This document shows positions 26,988-35,645 of a DNA stretch of 64,000 nucleotides, piece by piece. Below the pieces are notes generated by a model, which did no database searches, had not been told where the DNA came from, and saw only the letters and a program-made list of their open reading frames with translations. Every line of letters begins with the position of its first letter. Within the stretch, counting starts at the first letter, position 1. A program made the position numbers and the translations under genes. The stretch is from Janthinobacterium sp. GW458P. Its GTDB lineage: Bacteria > Pseudomonadota > Gammaproteobacteria > Burkholderiales > Burkholderiaceae_D. Location: NCBI RefSeq assembly GCF_002127585.1, contig NZ_NEGZ01000004.1:76732-140731 (forward strand), given 5' to 3'.

Positions 26988-27725
26988 TTATTGGATCACC
27001 AGCTCATGCAGTTCGCCGGGCGAGTCCGGGAACAGTTTGACGACGGTGGAGGTGCGCGTGCCGTAGCCCGGCGTGTCGATGCAGACGGCGGACAGCACGC
27101 GCTCGAGGTCGAGCGGCACGCCCGTGTCGGGCAGGCGGAAGTCGGGCGCGCGCGTGGTGTCGGCCAGCATGTCGAAATAGGCGTCGTCGGGCGCGCCCTG
27201 GCACAGCAGGCTGGCGAACTGGGCCTTGGTTTTCAGGACCTTGGGCCATGGCGCGTCGAGCAGGGCGTTCGACAGGCCGTAGATGCCCGGTTCCAATGGA
27301 TGGCCATTGCGCGCATCGCCGTCGCCCCGGTTGGAAAACCAGATCAGCGTATGCGCGTCGCCCAGCACCAGATTAAAGCCGTTGTAGGCTTTGCAGCCCG
27401 CGCGGATCTGCGCGATATAGTCCTGCGGCGACATCGTGCCGGCCAGGTAGTCGGCCACCAGGGCGCCGCGCGAGGGGGCGTCCGGATTGCGGTCTTGCGG
27501 GCTGCGGATATTCGTGATGGCGGCAAAGCGCGAGCTGCCGCTGCCGGCCTGGGTGATGCCCATCCAGCTGCCGCCCGCCTGCAGGTCGCGGCCCGCATAC
27601 ACTTGCGGGTGCTCGGGCCAGGCCCCGGCCGGGGCGCTGGCGCGTTCATAGAATTCGTCACGGTTGGCGGCGGCAATCAGCGGGACGTGCGGATTGACTT
27701 TCCAGGCAAAAACGATCAGGCACAT
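26988..27725 (-). CDS. NRDE/TANGO2 family protein
   Basis: A 245-residue member of the NRDE superfamily, recognised from MCLIVFAW (conserved Cys2), LIAAANRDEFYERAS, GGSWMGI and FNLVLGD. Eukaryotic TANGO2 has been linked to heme and lipid handling; the bacterial role is unsettled. The start overlaps the DUF4936 gene by 10 bp, and both follow ygfZ on the same strand, so the three probably share a transcript. Confidence 0.9.
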   Translation of the reverse strand: MCLIVFAWKVNPHVPLIAAANRDEFYERASAPAGAWPEHPQVYAGRDLQAGGSWMGITQAGSGSSRFAAITNIRSPQDRNPDAPSRGALVADYLAGTMSPQDYIAQIRAGCKAYNGFNLVLGDAHTLIWFSNRGDGDARNGHPLEPGIYGLSNALLDAPWPKVLKTKAQFASLLCQGAPDDAYFDMLADTTRAPDFRLPDTGVPLDLERVLSAVCIDTPGYGTRTSTVVKLFPDSPGELHELVIQ

Positions 27726-28006
27726 GGGGGCAAGTCCATGAACACTTCCGTATGGCGCGCGCCGGCCGTCAGCGACAGCAGGCCAGCCTCGTCGGCCGCA
27801 GCGGCCAGCAAGTCCGTAAAACCTTCGCCGACGACGGGGTAGATTTCCATCCACGTCTGCAAGCCATCCTTGGCTTCCGGACGGCGCTTCAGCTGCGGCG
27901 CCACGCCGCAGGCGGCCGCCAGCTTGGCCTGCAGGGCGCGCACGCGGGCTTCCAGCGCCTGGGCGTGCTCTTCCTTGACCTGATAGTAAATGTACAAATC
28001 TTTCAT
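27716..28006 (-). CDS. DUF4936 family protein
   Basis: A 96-residue protein starting MKDLYIYYQVKEEHAQALEARV, with LKRRPEAKDGLQTWMEIYP, a pattern seen in betaproteobacterial DUF4936 proteins found next to YgfZ. The fold is probably a ferredoxin-like barrel. Function is unknown. It sits 7 bp after ygfZ and overlaps the NRDE gene. Confidence 0.82.
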   Translation of the reverse strand: MKDLYIYYQVKEEHAQALEARVRALQAKLAAACGVAPQLKRRPEAKDGLQTWMEIYPVVGEGFTDLLAAAADEAGLLSLTAGARHTEVFMDLPPCA

Positions 28007-28013
28007 GGCATTC

Positions 28014-29120
28014 TCACAGGTCGAGTGCGTCGAGCACGTAAGGCATGGACAGGAATTGCACGTGAGCGCCCTGGGCCGTGCCGTAGCGCACGGCGCCGGT
28101 GGCGCTTGAACCTTCCGCGATCGCCCCCAGTTTCATTTCAACGAGGGCGTCGACGCCGCCGTCACCGTTCGGCGCGGCGTTGACGACCATGCCGCAAGGC
28201 TGGTCCGGGTCGCTGACGGCAAACAGTTCGCCGCCGGCCACGGCGGACGCATCGGCGATGCTGACGAGGGTGGTGCGGCGCTTGAGCTTGCCCAGGTACT
28301 GGCTGCGCGCAACGATTTCCTGGCCCGGGTAGCAGCCTTTCTTGAAATTGACGCCGCCCAGCAGCTCGAAATTGACCATCTGCGGCACGAATTGCTCTTG
28401 CGTGGCGGCCGTGATCTGCGGAATGCCCGCGTGGATGTCGGACAGTTGCCAGCAATCATAGCCGCCCTTGGCCAGTCTTTCAGCCAGCTGCGGCCAGGCG
28501 TCGCGCGCCGTGGCGGCCGACGTCAGCCATTGGTAGCGGGCGCTGCCGAAGGCATCGGCCACGCGCAGCAGGGTGCCGGACGCCTGTTCGACCTTGCTGA
28601 ACGGCGTGGCGGGCAGCACGGGGAAGATGGCGGACAGGGCCGCGCCGGCTTGCTTGCCGCCGAGGCCCAGGACGACTTGATTGCCTGCATCCAAGGAGGC
28701 ATCGTGCAGCTTGGCCTTGGCGCGCAGCACGAACATCTGCAGGCGCTTCTGGATGGCCGGCTGTATGGCGCGCGGCAATTGCAGGTAAATGGTGGTGGCA
28801 TTGCGCCACATCAGGAAACTGGCCAGCAGGCGGCCTTTTGGCGTGCAGTAGCCGGCCAGGCGCACTTGCTCCTGGTTCAGGTGTTCCACGTCGTTGGTCA
28901 GCTGGCCATGCAGGAAACTGGCCGCCTCGTCGCCATTGATGCCGATCAAGCCCTGGTCCGTGATGGCCGCGACAAAGCCGTTTTGCAGCTGGGGCACTGT
29001 CAGGGACTGGCCAAAATCGGCGATGGGGGCAACGGTGGCGGGGAGGGTACTGTCTGGCGCGCCTTCGGGAGGGACGGGACGGGCGCCTTGCGCAGCTAAA
29101 AATTGATTCCAGTTATTCAT
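28014..29120 (-). CDS. ygfZ: YgfZ/GcvT-like folate-binding protein
   Basis: The 368-residue protein belongs to the YgfZ/IBA57 family, which uses tetrahydrofolate to support maturation or repair of iron-sulphur enzymes such as MiaB. The signature KKGCYPGQEIVARSQY, with the key Cys in K-G-C-Y-x-G-Q-E, lies near residue 255. An in-frame ATG at 29129 is also possible; the 29120 ATG has GGAAATT in front. It is divergent from mltG, an arrangement common in beta- and gammaproteobacteria. Confidence 0.93.
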   Translation of the reverse strand: MNNWNQFLAAQGARPVPPEGAPDSTLPATVAPIADFGQSLTVPQLQNGFVAAITDQGLIGINGDEAASFLHGQLTNDVEHLNQEQVRLAGYCTPKGRLLASFLMWRNATTIYLQLPRAIQPAIQKRLQMFVLRAKAKLHDASLDAGNQVVLGLGGKQAGAALSAIFPVLPATPFSKVEQASGTLLRVADAFGSARYQWLTSAATARDAWPQLAERLAKGGYDCWQLSDIHAGIPQITAATQEQFVPQMVNFELLGGVNFKKGCYPGQEIVARSQYLGKLKRRTTLVSIADASAVAGGELFAVSDPDQPCGMVVNAAPNGDGGVDALVEMKLGAIAEGSSATGAVRYGTAQGAHVQFLSMPYVLDALDL

Positions 29121-29305
29121 AATTTCCATTAGATCAGCGATTAAGCATTATCATTACGGGTTCATTATAGTGATGTCGCGCGGATCGCGTCGGCAGCGGC
29201 AAGAATCCATGCATTCGTGCAGGTTTGCGCGAGTTTCATTCAGTAATGAACGATCACAACAAGCGCGCGTTGCTCTCCAGCGCACGCATCACAAGAATCG
29301 GAACA

Positions 29306-30292
29306 ATGGCTTTCTTTAAAAAACTTGTAGTCAGTTCGGTCATCGCCGCCATCGGCGTGGGCGGTACTTTTGTGTACTGGGCGCAGCAGCCCATCACGAC
29401 GGAAGGCGAGGCGATTCCGTTTGCCATCGCGCCCGGCAGCGGCGCGCATGCGGCCGGCCAGCAGATCGCGGACGCGGGCGTGCCCATCGTGCCCATCCTG
29501 TTCAACATGCTGGCGCGCATCGAAGGCAAGACCTCGAAGATCAAGGCCGGCTCCTACGAGCTGAAACCGGGCACGACGCCGCAGCGGCTGATCACGCAGC
29601 TGGCGCGCGGCGAGTTCGCGCAAGAGTCCTTGACCATCATCGAGGGCTGGACCTTCAGGCAGATGCGCATGGCCATGGCCAGCCATCCCGGCCTCAAGCA
29701 CGATACCGTGGGCCTGTCCGACAAGGAACTGATGGCGAAGATCAGCCCCGAGTATCCCTTGCCGGAAGGCCTGTTCTTCCCGGATACCTATCTGTTCGCC
29801 AAGGGCGCCAGCGAGATGCAGATCTTCAGGCAGGCGCACGCGGCCATGATAGGCCGCCTGTCCGAGGCCTGGGACAAGCGCGATCCGGCCCTGCCATATA
29901 AGACCCCATACCAGGCGCTGGTGATGGCGTCCATCGTGGAAAAGGAAACGGGGCAGAAATCCGAGCGCGCCATGATCGCCGGCGTGTTCGTCAACCGCCT
30001 GAAGACGGGCATGCTGCTGCAGACGGACCCCACCGTCATCTACGGCATGGGCGACAGCTACCAGGGCAAGATCCGCAAACGCGACCTGGAAGCGGACACC
30101 CCGTACAATACCTACACGCGCGGCGGCTTGCCGCCCACGCCGATCGCCTTGCCGGGCGCACAATCGCTGACGGCGGCGCTGGCGCCGGCCCGCACCCAGG
30201 CCCTGTATTTCGTCGCGCGCGGCGACGGCACCAGCCAGTTTTCGGCCAACCTGCCCGACCATAACCGCGCCGTGAACCAGTATCAGCGCTAA
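29306..30292 (+). CDS. mltG: Endolytic murein transglycosylase MltG
   Basis: A 328-residue protein that cleaves nascent glycan strands at the inner membrane and so sets strand length. One N-terminal membrane anchor (about 7-27) is followed by a LysM-like region (about 75-110) and the YceG catalytic domain. The catalytic Glu is E212 in ASIVEKETG, with PLPEGLFFPDTY upstream and GLPPTPIALPG near the end. I start at MAFFKK; the frame's upstream extension has no family support. It leads mltG-tmk-holB. Confidence 0.95.
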   Translation: MAFFKKLVVSSVIAAIGVGGTFVYWAQQPITTEGEAIPFAIAPGSGAHAAGQQIADAGVPIVPILFNMLARIEGKTSKIKAGSYELKPGTTPQRLITQLARGEFAQESLTIIEGWTFRQMRMAMASHPGLKHDTVGLSDKELMAKISPEYPLPEGLFFPDTYLFAKGASEMQIFRQAHAAMIGRLSEAWDKRDPALPYKTPYQALVMASIVEKETGQKSERAMIAGVFVNRLKTGMLLQTDPTVIYGMGDSYQGKIRKRDLEADTPYNTYTRGGLPPTPIALPGAQSLTAALAPARTQALYFVARGDGTSQFSANLPDHNRAVNQYQR

Positions 30293-30316
30293 TATTATTA
30301 TCAGATCAAGAGTTTC

Positions 30317-30958
30317 ATGACACAACACTATCAACCGCGCTTCATCACCTTCGAAGGCATCGATGGCGCGGGCAAGTCCACGCATATCGGCTTTGTCGCC
30401 GACTACCTGCGGCAGCGGGGCGTGATGCTCGTCTCGTCGCGCGAACCGGGCGGCACCAGTCTCGGCGAAAAGCTGCGCGAACTGCTGCTGCATGAAAAGA
30501 TGCACCTGGAAACGGAAGCCTTGCTGATGTTCGCCAGCCGCCGCGAACACATCGCGCAAGTCATCGCCCCCGCCCTGGCGCGGGGCGAGTGGGTCATTTC
30601 CGACCGCTTCAGCGATGCCAGCTTCGCCTACCAGGGCGGCGGGCGCGGCATGGACTTGCGCAAGATGGAGCAGCTCGAAGCGTGGGTGCACCCGCATTTG
30701 CAGCCGGACATCACTTTCCTGTTCGACGTGCCCCTGGACGTTGCCCGGGCCCGCCTGGACGCCACGCGCGAACTCGACAAGTTCGAGCAGGAGCGCGCGG
30801 ACTTCTTTGCCGCCACGCGTAACGAGTACCTGCGCCGCGCGACCCAGTTTCCCGAGCGCTTCCGCATCATCGATGCGACGCACAGCATCGCCGATATCCA
30901 GGTGCAGCTGGCGAAACTGCTTGATGTATTGTTCGAACAAAGCACTGTAATGCGCTGA
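30317..30958 (+). CDS. tmk: Thymidylate kinase
   Basis: A 213-residue dTMP kinase making dTDP for DNA synthesis. The P-loop is [10 protein letters not shown] (residues 13-22), the nucleotide-base segment [14 protein letters not shown], and the DR(F/Y) motif with following loop is [17 protein letters not shown]. It starts 24 bp after mltG and 16 bp before holB, so it is within one operon. Confidence 0.97.
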   Translation: MTQHYQPRFITFEGIDGAGKSTHIGFVADYLRQRGVMLVSSREPGGTSLGEKLRELLLHEKMHLETEALLMFASRREHIAQVIAPALARGEWVISDRFSDASFAYQGGGRGMDLRKMEQLEAWVHPHLQPDITFLFDVPLDVARARLDATRELDKFEQERADFFAATRNEYLRRATQFPERFRIIDATHSIADIQVQLAKLLDVLFEQSTVMR

Positions 30959-30974
30959 TTTAAAAGAAGAAGAT

Positions 30975-32003
30975 ATGACCAGTTCTCTCTATCCGTGGCA
31001 GCAGGACGCCTGGCAGCAGTTGCAAGCCTTGCGCCCGCGCATGCCGCACGCCATCCTCTTCCATGGCGCGCAGGGCATCGGCAAGGCCGACTTCATCGAG
31101 CACTTTGCGCAAGCGCTGCTGTGCGAAGACGTGCGCGCCGACGGCCATGCCTGCGGCGCCTGCGTCTCCTGCGGCTGGTTTAGCCAGGGCAACCATCCCG
31201 ATTACCGCAGGGTTCGCCCGGAAGCGCTGGAAGACGAGGTGGCCGACGACGGCGAAGAGGGCGAGGGCGCGAAGAAAAGCGCCAAGAGCAAGACGCCGTC
31301 GAAGGATATCAAGATCGAGCAGATCCGCAACCTGGCCGACTTCATGAACATTTCCACGCACCGCCAGGGCTTGCGCGTGGTGGTGCTGTATCCGGCCGAG
31401 GCGCTCAACACGCCCGCCTCGAACGCCCTGCTGAAAACCCTGGAAGAGCCGCCGCCGGGCACGCTGTTCCTGCTGGCCTCGAACAGCCTGGACCGATTGC
31501 TGCCGACGATCTTGTCGCGCTGCAGGAAATTTGCCCTGCCCATGCCCAGCCACGAGCAGGCTTTGACCTGGCTCAAGGCCCAGGGCTTGAACGACGCGGA
31601 CAGCTGGCTGCGCGAGCAGGGCGGCGCGCCGCTGGCGGCGCTGGCCCAGTCCGAATCGGGCGGCCGCGAGGAAACGGAACAGCTGCTGCAGGTGCTGGCC
31701 AACCCGGGCGTGGAAGCGGCCCTGAAAGCGGCTGACAAATTGCAGAAGGCGCCGCTGGCGCCGCTGGTGGCGTCCTTGCAGCGCTGGCTGTACGACGTGT
31801 TTTCCGTCAAGCTGTCCGGCACCATCCGCTACTACCCGCGCCACCGGCGCGAACTCGAAGCGCTGGCCGCGCGCATCAACGTCAGCCGTCTGATGGCCGC
31901 CATCAAGGCCGCCAACGAACGCCGGGCGATTGCCGAGCACCCGCTGTCGCCGAAGCTGTTCCTCGAAGACATGCTGCTCGACTACGCGTCAAGCTGCCAG
32001 TAA
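30975..32003 (+). CDS. holB: DNA polymerase III delta-prime subunit
   Basis: A 342-residue clamp-loader subunit. The AAA+ region begins with HGAQGIGKADF, a degenerate P-loop as expected for delta-prime, and the zinc module uses C50, C60, C63 and C66. The SRC motif appears in TILSRCRKF. A charged stretch of about 25 residues (near 85-110, acidic then Lys/Ser-rich) follows the zinc module. In most betaproteobacteria pilZ and tatD come next; here other genes intervene. Confidence 0.95.
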   Translation: MTSSLYPWQQDAWQQLQALRPRMPHAILFHGAQGIGKADFIEHFAQALLCEDVRADGHACGACVSCGWFSQGNHPDYRRVRPEALEDEVADDGEEGEGAKKSAKSKTPSKDIKIEQIRNLADFMNISTHRQGLRVVVLYPAEALNTPASNALLKTLEEPPPGTLFLLASNSLDRLLPTILSRCRKFALPMPSHEQALTWLKAQGLNDADSWLREQGGAPLAALAQSESGGREETEQLLQVLANPGVEAALKAADKLQKAPLAPLVASLQRWLYDVFSVKLSGTIRYYPRHRRELEALAARINVSRLMAAIKAANERRAIAEHPLSPKLFLEDMLLDYASSCQ

Positions 32004-32049
32004 AGAGTCCATATAATCAATCGCTTGTCGCCACTATTTAAATAAGAAT

Positions 32050-32565
32050 ATGAACTATCGCCACCGCATTGCCACGCTTGCCGACCTGCCTGCCATCGTC
32101 GCCATCTACAACACGACGATCGCTTCGCGCGAAGTGACGGCCGACACGGAACCCGTGACAGTCGAGTCGCGCCTGGCCTGGTTCCACGAACACACGCCCG
32201 AGCGCCGCCCCCTGTGGATCATCGAGGCGGCCGATGACGGCTCCGGGCAGCCCGAGCCTTTGGGCTGGCTGTCGTACTCGAACTTTTATGGCCGTCCCGC
32301 TTACTCGGGCACGGCGGAGCTGTCCGTCTACATCGCGGAAAGCGCGCGCGGCAAGGGCATAGGCGCCTACGGCCTGACGCAGGCCATCGCCCACGCGCCT
32401 GCCGTCGGCGTGCACACGGTGCTCGGCTTCATCTTCGGCCACAACGCGCCCAGCCTGGGCCTGTTCAAGAAATTCGGCTTCGAGACGTGGGCGAACCTGC
32501 CGAAAGTGGCGAACCTCGATGGCGTGGAACGCGATCTGATTATCCTGGGCAAGCGCGTCGGCTGA
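32050..32565 (+). CDS. GNAT acetyltransferase, phosphinothricin-acetyltransferase-like
   Basis: A 171-residue acetyltransferase of the Pat/Bar-like group. It starts with RIATLADLPAIVAIYNTTIASREVTAD, has the acetyl-CoA loop VYIAESARGKGIGAYGL and ends with HNAPSLGLFKKFGFETW. Such enzymes acetylate phosphinothricin, methionine sulfoximine or related amino acids. It occupies part of the interval where pilZ usually lies between holB and tatD. Confidence 0.88.
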   Translation: MNYRHRIATLADLPAIVAIYNTTIASREVTADTEPVTVESRLAWFHEHTPERRPLWIIEAADDGSGQPEPLGWLSYSNFYGRPAYSGTAELSVYIAESARGKGIGAYGLTQAIAHAPAVGVHTVLGFIFGHNAPSLGLFKKFGFETWANLPKVANLDGVERDLIILGKRVG

Positions 32566-32577
32566 TAGGGATAGGCC

Positions 32578-32937
32578 TCAGCCGCAGGTGCGCGTGCAGC
32601 TGCGGTAGCGCACTTCGCAGGCCTGCAGGCGCTCGGCGCGCCGGGCGCGGAAGGCCTGGGCTTCGGTGGGGCGCAGCTGCTCCGCTTGCGTGTCGACATT
32701 CCTGCCGGCCGCGACGTAAGGATTGCTGCTCGGTTTCATCGACAGGACGGGGCTGCCATCGTTTTCCGTGGCGCCTTGCGCCTGCGCGCGGCAATCCTGG
32801 CGCGCCGAGGCGCAGACGGGCTGGCCCAGGCCCGCCTCGGCGGCAGGCCTGGGCGCGTCGCGCCTGTCCTGGGCATGCGCCGGCTGCGCCAGGCCGGCCA
32901 GCAGTGTCAACATCAGGGGACAGGCAATTTTCAGCAT
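32578..32937 (-). CDS. Small exported cysteine-containing protein
   Basis: A 119-residue product. MLKIACPLMLTLLAGLAQPAHA is a clear Sec signal cleaved before QDRRDAP. The mature part has five Cys, including the closing CEVRYRSCTRTCG, so it is probably disulphide-bonded in the periplasm. GGAG stands 7 bp before the ATG. A longer upstream frame lacks support. No family recognised. Confidence 0.65.
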   Translation of the reverse strand: MLKIACPLMLTLLAGLAQPAHAQDRRDAPRPAAEAGLGQPVCASARQDCRAQAQGATENDGSPVLSMKPSSNPYVAAGRNVDTQAEQLRPTEAQAFRARRAERLQACEVRYRSCTRTCG

Positions 32938-33136
32938 GAAACACTCCACGTAGCCGCACGCCGCCCCATGGCTGCGCGTCAGCCAGCCACTATACATCTT
33001 GATAACGTTTCTGCCTAGGCAGGCAAGTCCGGGCGCGCGGCCCTGCGGCGCTGGCCCGTTTGCCATCCCCGGGGCGCGGTGGTACAGTCATGTCACTTTG
33101 CAAAGCACGCGGGCGCACCCCGCAACGGAGGCGTCA

Positions 33137-33523
33137 ATGAAACGGGTCACTGGCATCGGCGGCATCTTTTTCCACGCGCGAGATCCGGCCGCGCTGCGCG
33201 CCTGGTACCAGCGCCACCTGGGCCTCGATGTGCAGCCCTGGGGCGGCGCCGCCTTCAGCTGGACGGACGCCGACGGCCAGCCCGCTGGCGGCACCACCAT
33301 CTGGTCCGTGGCGGCCGACGACAGCGAGCAATTTGCGCCCGGCAAGGCTTCCTTCATGATCAACTACCGCGTCGACAACCTCGACGCGCTGCTGCAAGCC
33401 CTGTGCGACGAGGGCTGCACCGTGCTGGACAAGGCGCCCGACTCGGAATATGGCCAGTTCGGCTGGGTCATCGACCCCGAGGGCAACAAGGTGGAGCTGT
33501 GGCAGCCGCCCGAGGGGCAGTAG
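33137..33523 (+). CDS. VOC family protein
   Basis: A 128-residue VOC module (ITGIGG-type start KRVTGIGGIFFHARDPAALRA, late WVIDPEGNKVELWQPP with metal-ligand Glu). The GGAGG before the ATG supports this start. Single-module glyoxalase-like proteins have varied or unknown substrates. It is followed immediately by the small zinc-ribbon gene. Confidence 0.85.
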   Translation: MKRVTGIGGIFFHARDPAALRAWYQRHLGLDVQPWGGAAFSWTDADGQPAGGTTIWSVAADDSEQFAPGKASFMINYRVDNLDALLQALCDEGCTVLDKAPDSEYGQFGWVIDPEGNKVELWQPPEGQ

Positions 33524-33544
33524 GTGGCCATGTTGAAGGAAGTC

Positions 33545-33829
33545 ATGTCAAACGGGAGCCACGCGACATGCCCGAAGTGCCATGCCAGCGCGCAGGTGCG
33601 GCACAAGAAGATACTAATCGGCAAGGCCAGTCCGCGCGCGCTTTTTTGCGACGAGGGCGAAGAGCGGGCGGGCTATCGACGTGCCGACCAGCTTGCAATC
33701 GACGAATGCACGGCAGCAGCCTTGGGAAAAGCGCCTTTGGAACAATTCCTGGATGGCTATTATTGCGGCGGATGCGACGTGGGCTTTGTCGCCGATTCCG
33801 TCCGGCAGCGCTTTACGCAGATCCTCTGA
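33545..33829 (+). CDS. Small zinc-ribbon-like protein of unknown function
   Basis: About 94 residues from the ATG at 33545, which is preceded by AAGGAAGTC; in-frame GTG at 33524 and ATG at 33530 are alternatives. Two Cys pairs (ATCPKCHAS near the start and YYCGGCDVGF near the end) suggest one zinc site. The middle is charged and lacks membrane segments or a signal. No function can be assigned. It starts 21 bp after the VOC stop and may be co-transcribed. Confidence 0.6.
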   Translation: MSNGSHATCPKCHASAQVRHKKILIGKASPRALFCDEGEERAGYRRADQLAIDECTAAALGKAPLEQFLDGYYCGGCDVGFVADSVRQRFTQIL

Positions 33830-33944
33830 TGCAGCCCATGGCCCCGATGGCGTCGCCGCTGGCACGGGCCATTGCCGACATGCCGCAGCCGACATAGTGC
33901 GTTCTGCCTGCCAGATTCCGCCCGCTCCGGTACAATCGCGCCTT

Positions 33945-34724
33945 ATGTATATCGATTCCCATTGCCATATCAATTTCCCCGAGCTGGCTGCTCGCATGCC
34001 CGAGATCCTCGCCAAGATGGCCGAGAACAAGGTGACGCACGCGCTGTGCGTGTCCGTCGACCTGCCGGACTTCCCGCAGGTGCTGGCCCTGGCCGAGCAG
34101 TATCCGCATATTTTCGCTTCCGTCGGCGTGCATCCCGACTACGAGGACACGCCTGAACCGTCGGTGGAAGACCTGGTGCGCCTGGCCGACCATCCGAAAA
34201 TCATCGCCATCGGCGAGACGGGTCTTGACTATTTCCGCCTGACGGGCGACCTCGAGTGGCAGCGCGAGCGTTTCAGAACGCACATCAAAGCTTCAAGAAT
34301 CACCCGTAAACCCTTGATTATCCACACAAGAGCGGCCAGTGAAGACACCATCCGCATCATGCGCGAAGAGGGCGCGGGCGTGGCCGACGGCGGCGTGGCC
34401 GGCGTCATGCATTGCTTTACTGAATCGCTGGAAGTGGCGCGCGCCGCCATCGACATGGGTTTCTATATTTCGTTTTCCGGCATCGTCACCTTCAAGAGCG
34501 CCAGGGATTTGCAGGCCGTGGCCCTGGAAGTGCCGCTCGAGCGCATCCTCATCGAGACGGATTCGCCGTATCTGGCGCCCGTGCCCTTCCGCGGCCGCAT
34601 GAACGAGCCCGGCTACGTGGCCCACGTGGCCGAGTATCTGTCGACCCTGAAAGGCATCCCTTTGGCCCAGGTGGCGCAGCAGACGACGGATAATTTCTTC
34701 AAATTATTCAATCAGTTGCCGTAA
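33945..34724 (+). CDS. TatD-family metal-dependent hydrolase
   Basis: A 259-residue TIM-barrel nuclease/deacylase. Metal ligands are seen in YIDSHCHINF (H6, H8), AIGETGLDYF (Glu), PLIIHTRAA (His), GVMHCF and ETDSPYLAP (Asp). This is the paralog normally at the end of the holB-pilZ-tatD cluster (often called YcfH). Exonuclease or D-Tyr-tRNA-related roles are reported for relatives; the role here is open. Confidence 0.94.
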   Translation: MYIDSHCHINFPELAARMPEILAKMAENKVTHALCVSVDLPDFPQVLALAEQYPHIFASVGVHPDYEDTPEPSVEDLVRLADHPKIIAIGETGLDYFRLTGDLEWQRERFRTHIKASRITRKPLIIHTRAASEDTIRIMREEGAGVADGGVAGVMHCFTESLEVARAAIDMGFYISFSGIVTFKSARDLQAVALEVPLERILIETDSPYLAPVPFRGRMNEPGYVAHVAEYLSTLKGIPLAQVAQQTTDNFFKLFNQLP

Positions 34725-34743
34725 TCTCTTAAGGTCAGCCATG

Positions 34744-35391
34744 ATGAAAAAACTCGCTGCGGCGATGCTCTTGTGCTGGGCCGCCGCCAGCCAGGCGGCG
34801 CCGGAACCGGAGGCCTTCTTCCGCGCCGTCTCCGTCAACAACGACAGCGGCGTGCGCGGCATGCTGGCCGACGGCATGAATCCGAACCAGCCCGACGCGC
34901 AGCGCGGCGACATACCGCTGGTGCTGGCCTTGCGCGACGATGCCGATAAAGTGTTCAAGCTGCTGCTGGACGCTCCCGGCATCGATATCGAGGCCCGGTC
35001 GGCCAACGGCAACACGGCGCTGATGATGGCCGCATATAAACACAAGCTGGACGCGGTGAACGCCTTGCTGGCCAGGGGCGCCAAGGTCAACCAGAGCGGC
35101 TGGACGGCGCTCCATTATGCGGCCTCGGCGGGCGACCTGCCCATCATGAAGATCCTGCTCGACCGCGACGCGGCCGTCGACGCGCGCGCGCCGGCCAACA
35201 TCACCCCGCTGATGTTCGCCGCCCGCGAAGGGCAGGAGGGCGCCGTCAGGCTGCTGCTGTCCTGGGGCGCGGACGCCAGTCTGAAGAGCGACCACGGCTG
35301 GACGGCCGTGCAGTTCGCCCAGGCCGGCGACAAGCCGGGCGTGGTGGCCATCATCGAGGCGGCGCAAAAGGCGCGCGCCGCCAGAAAATAG
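34744..35391 (+). CDS. Periplasmic ankyrin-repeat protein
   Basis: About 215 residues. Signal peptide MKKLAAAMLLCWAAASQA is cleaved before APEPEAF (a second ATG lies one codon upstream at 34741). About five ankyrin repeats follow, recognised by GNTALMMAAYKHKLDAVNALLARGA, GWTALHYAASAGDL and ITPLMFAAREGQEGAVRLLL. Ankyrin stacks bind proteins; the partner is unknown. It is 17 bp after tatD, an adjacency common in this family of bacteria. Confidence 0.88.
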   Translation: MKKLAAAMLLCWAAASQAAPEPEAFFRAVSVNNDSGVRGMLADGMNPNQPDAQRGDIPLVLALRDDADKVFKLLLDAPGIDIEARSANGNTALMMAAYKHKLDAVNALLARGAKVNQSGWTALHYAASAGDLPIMKILLDRDAAVDARAPANITPLMFAAREGQEGAVRLLLSWGADASLKSDHGWTAVQFAQAGDKPGVVAIIEAAQKARAARK

Positions 35392-35407
35392 CCTTTGTAT
35401 TAATATT

Positions 35408-35437
35408 TTCCATGCCAGCGGCAAAACTGGCATGGAA
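35408..35437. terminator. Hairpin after the ankyrin gene
   Basis: TTCCATGCCAG and CTGGCATGGAA form an 11-bp stem with an 8-nt loop, 16 bp after the stop. No long T-run follows on the plus strand, so termination is probable but not certain. Confidence 0.55.
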
Positions 35438-35645
35438 TTGCCTCTCACCTCAGCCCTTTGTTCTCCCTGGCGATTAACGATAATGATCGTGTCGCATTAA
35501 TCAGGAGATTTTTCGCATGGGCCATCCCACCACCGCCAGGCGCCGGCTGTACTGTCGCCGCCCCTCGCGCAGCCCGTGCGATATCACTGCTTTCTGGAAT
35601 GACAAAACCGATCGGCCATCGGAGCCAGACTCCAAGAGGACAGAC

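Noticed and set aside
35472..35502. GATTAA...TTAATC with an internal GATAATGAT, resembling a Fur box
   Set aside because: Only a partial match to the Fur consensus and no iron-related gene downstream.
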